Positions 61,132-64,000 of a stretch of 64,000 nt of DNA are shown in pieces (the first letter of the stretch is position 1; each line of letters opens with the position of its first letter). Made by a program: the position numbers and the translations under genes. This stretch comes from Hybos culiciformis (taxonomy: Eukaryota > Arthropoda > Insecta > Diptera > Hybotidae). The stretch is taken from positions 82,409,303-82,473,302 of the forward strand of contig OZ023274.1 of NCBI GenBank assembly GCA_964007475.1, given 5' to 3'. The notes under the pieces were generated by a model, which was not told where the DNA came from, did no database searches, and saw nothing but the letters and a program-made list of their open reading frames with translations.

Positions 61132-64000
61132 TATTATAATTAAAATCACGGCTCTGTAATATAGATTTCATATTGACTTATCCTTCTACGAATTCCAAAT
61201 TCCTATTTTTTTTTAATTTCTTAGTTTTATGATGTTTAAGAAAAATTAAATATTACTTTCGAGTCCTCCTACATTACTACCGGAAATAAATGTGAGGAAA
61301 TGTTAAAAACTTTTGAAATAAAATATTTTAAAAATTTTGTATTAGTTGTATTGTACATACGATTAATCAAACATTATCTATTTTACCTAATTCTCTAAAT
61401 ATTTAATTATAAAACGTTTTTAAACGTTTTTTATTCAACTAAACATGATTCTAAATAATATTTTTTTTACCTGTCATAGCTTACATTCTCAATCACATAT
61501 TTCCTAATTATTTAACTGAATCTTCGTTTATAAAAAAAAACTAATATAAACTACTACTTACAATGTCTATTATTAGAATTTTGTTGAAAAAAATTATCAA
61601 GTATTAATATGGCAAAAGTGTAAATTAAAATAAAAAATCACTAAAAATCAATAGGTCAATAAATTCGAATATAATATATTTAATAAATTTAATCAAAATA
61701 GAAAAAAAAAATTGTAAAACTTCGTGTGTAAGATTTGATAAACGTAAATTTTGTTTTTTTTTTTTGGCTACTTCTTCAAAAATGTGAAAGCTATTGAAAA
61801 TAGTAAATTACTATTTTTTTTTCCAATTTTTAATTTATTTTATTTTTTAGCCATCATCATAAATATTCAAGTTCATTTACCTTTAATCGGTCATTACAAA
61901 ATAAACTGACTGTTTAAATTGCAAAAAAATATATATATTTATATACAAAATTTGCAATTTTAATTGCATAAAACTCATTTCAGTCATTCATTGTAGAATT
62001 TATGCTGAACGATTCAAGAAAAAAACTTAATTTGTTTTTGCATAAAATTAATCAGATTGTTAACACTATCTTTTAACAGATATTTATATAAAATAAATTG
62101 ATATAAACTTTAAATTAAATATGTTTGAATGTTTACAAATTATGAATTATCAACAGAATCGGAACAAGAAGAATCCTCGGTAAAATATCAATCGAAAATT
62201 GCCCGATATTCATAATGTATGTACATGAATTCTGAATTGTATATGAATTTGAATATTTCAGAAATTTTGCATCCGAAATCATTTGATAATTTGATTTTAG
62301 TACTGAGATGTATCTTGATCTAAAAATAATTTGTCAATCTAAGCATTTGTCATTAAAAACGGCTGGAAAATGTAAGTAAAATCTCCAGATGTGACGAGTA
62401 AATTGACAACTGACTAGAATGATTAACATTTTACTCAATTTTTTTTCCTCGTCTAATCGTTTTTGAGTTTAGCAAAATTTTTAATTTTTTTTAAAATGTT
62501 GTTGATTGTGAATTTATAATAATTTATTTATTTCGTACGTAAAATTTTTATATATAAAATTTGTAATTCTATCTTTATTTCATCATGAAATTAAGTAATT
62601 ATATAATAATATAATATTCTTTGCAAACTCTGCAGATTTTGGCTTATTGTACAAACCACTCAAAAAACAAATTTATGTATAAGGAAAACACATAATTTAT
62701 TAATCAATTTTCGATAAATAATGAAAACATACGACTTTAAATTTACTTAAAAACTTGTTTTGTTTTAAAAATAACATTCTTGTTACTTGTACTACAAATA
62801 ATAATTAGTAGAAATGGAAAATAATTTCGAATATAAGGAAAAATCAAGTTCCTTAATTATAAAAATAAAAGTAAAGAATTTTCAATCAAATCCCTCTGGG
62901 GAGAATGCCTTTAAACAATATTTTTATTTCCATTTTGATATATACATAAAGCATATTTGTTGCGATACCTACAATCGTTACGTTCAATAGTACTTCACTA
63001 GGATAGACCACCTGACAGTGAAAAACTTATTAAATAATCCAACCTATATACTAATGTTAAAATATAGCCAAATATGTAAGCATTTAAAACTTTTCTGAGA
63101 AGAGACTGTAATAAAATTTCGATACAACAATTTTTGATCAATGTTTTAATTTTTTTTTGTATATGGTGGAGTTCTTTAACAGGAACAGAAAAAACAGATT
63201 TTTTCTCATATTGATTGATATTCTAAGGGCTGAGAATAAAAATGACGTTATAAAAAAATTTAATTCCTAATTAGCCAATATTATTTCCAAATTAATAATG
63301 ATTTAATTCAGCATTATGCGAAGTTATATCATTCGCATATTCTACACGTATCTCTTTTGAAGTCAAGCAGAGGAAAATAATTCATATCTTTCCAGTCATT
63401 TGAATTAAAATGGAACAAAATTACTTGGACCTATTATAATTTGTTTATTTAACATAACGCGATTTGCCTTGTGACCAACTAAACAAAAAATCACCCAATT
63501 GTGTTTATATTTTTCTAGATTTTCGCTCTATGAAAGGCTTTCATAATATGTACAGTAAACATAAATAACAATGGTATTATTTTTAGTTTTTTTTTATGCT
63601 CCAAAATTAAATTTCATAATCGTTGTTGTGCAATTTTCTAAAGAAAGTGGTTATTTAATATGTATATTATATATAAAATTTAAATAAAACAATAATTGAA
63701 ACAAAAAGAATAGTATTCACAAAATTTAAATACACACTATCAATAATGTTCATACTTAGTTATTTCAAAGTTAAACAAAATAAAAAAAAACTAGATAAAA
63801 ATCAATAAAAATTTTAACGGTTTGTAAATTCAAAAATTGTTTTCAAATTTTAAAAATTGTAAAAATAGTTTTGCGCTTACATAAAAGTTTGTTGTTACAA
63901 AAAAAAAAACATATTGAAAGAATTAATTTTATTCATTTTTTAATACTTAATAAATAAATAAAAGAATAATACAACTTTTAATAAGCTAATAAAATTTAAA
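61132..64000. other. AT-rich region to the window end
   Basis: No supported gene. A 28-codon plus frame near 62129-62215 (MFTNYELSTESEQEESSVKY then QSKIARYS and TAA) is noticeably protein-like but short and unsupported. The rest is A/T homopolymer-rich DNA. Confidence 0.45.

Overview
The window is very AT-rich (roughly 80 % A+T by eye) animal DNA. The recognisable protein-coding pieces use GT-AG introns and match insect developmental gene families, so the source is most likely an insect nuclear genome. The order cannot be fixed from this sequence. Gene density is low: two convincing genes are both on the minus strand and occupy the first 16 kb, and most of the other 48 kb is intergenic or intronic DNA with mobile-element relics.

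1-833: first coding exon, minus strand, of a classical-type cadherin that is probably neural-cadherin-like. It has a signal peptide, one calcium-binding cadherin repeat and a clean splice donor; the rest of the gene lies off the left edge. 834-8665: AT-rich spacer with two non-autonomous elements close together, a GC-rich foldback (4870-5298) and a hAT-type MITE with a perfect 8-bp target duplication (5363-5676), plus a long (TA)n run.

8666-16034: a six-exon minus-strand gene for a secreted fibrinogen-related protein. It has a long coiled-coil N-terminal part, a Thr/Ser/Pro-rich linker and a complete fibrinogen C-terminal domain, an architecture like insect scabrous or related FREPs. All splice phases agree and give 657 residues from the first visible exon. 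The linker-to-domain junction needs a GC-AG intron. The start exon was not identified with certainty; one signal-peptide-like candidate lies at 28918-28997.

16035-44480: long AT-rich stretch holding a deleted hAT transposon with a transposase remnant and perfect target duplication (30506-31195), a near-perfect foldback (38278-38609), and several small splice-bounded blocks on the minus strand (36703-36780, 39364-39385, 40653-40670, and 50960-51001 further right) that could be microexons of an unrecognised gene.

44735-49019: the most striking part of the window. About 3.6 kb of a GC-rich, purine-rich 12-bp tandem repeat has higher-order structure marked by 11-bp variant units. It is embedded inside a ~105-bp tandem repeat and followed directly by a 239-bp foldback. 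49627-50178 is a third hAT-type MITE with a perfect 8-bp duplication.

50187-64000: AT-rich. It holds a tRNA-derived, A-tailed segment inside a MITE-like element (55411-56133), candidate unrecognised coding blocks near 52.2, 59.1 and 60.1-60.4 kb, and small duplications. No bacterial-style operons, CRISPR arrays or intact transposase genes are seen.
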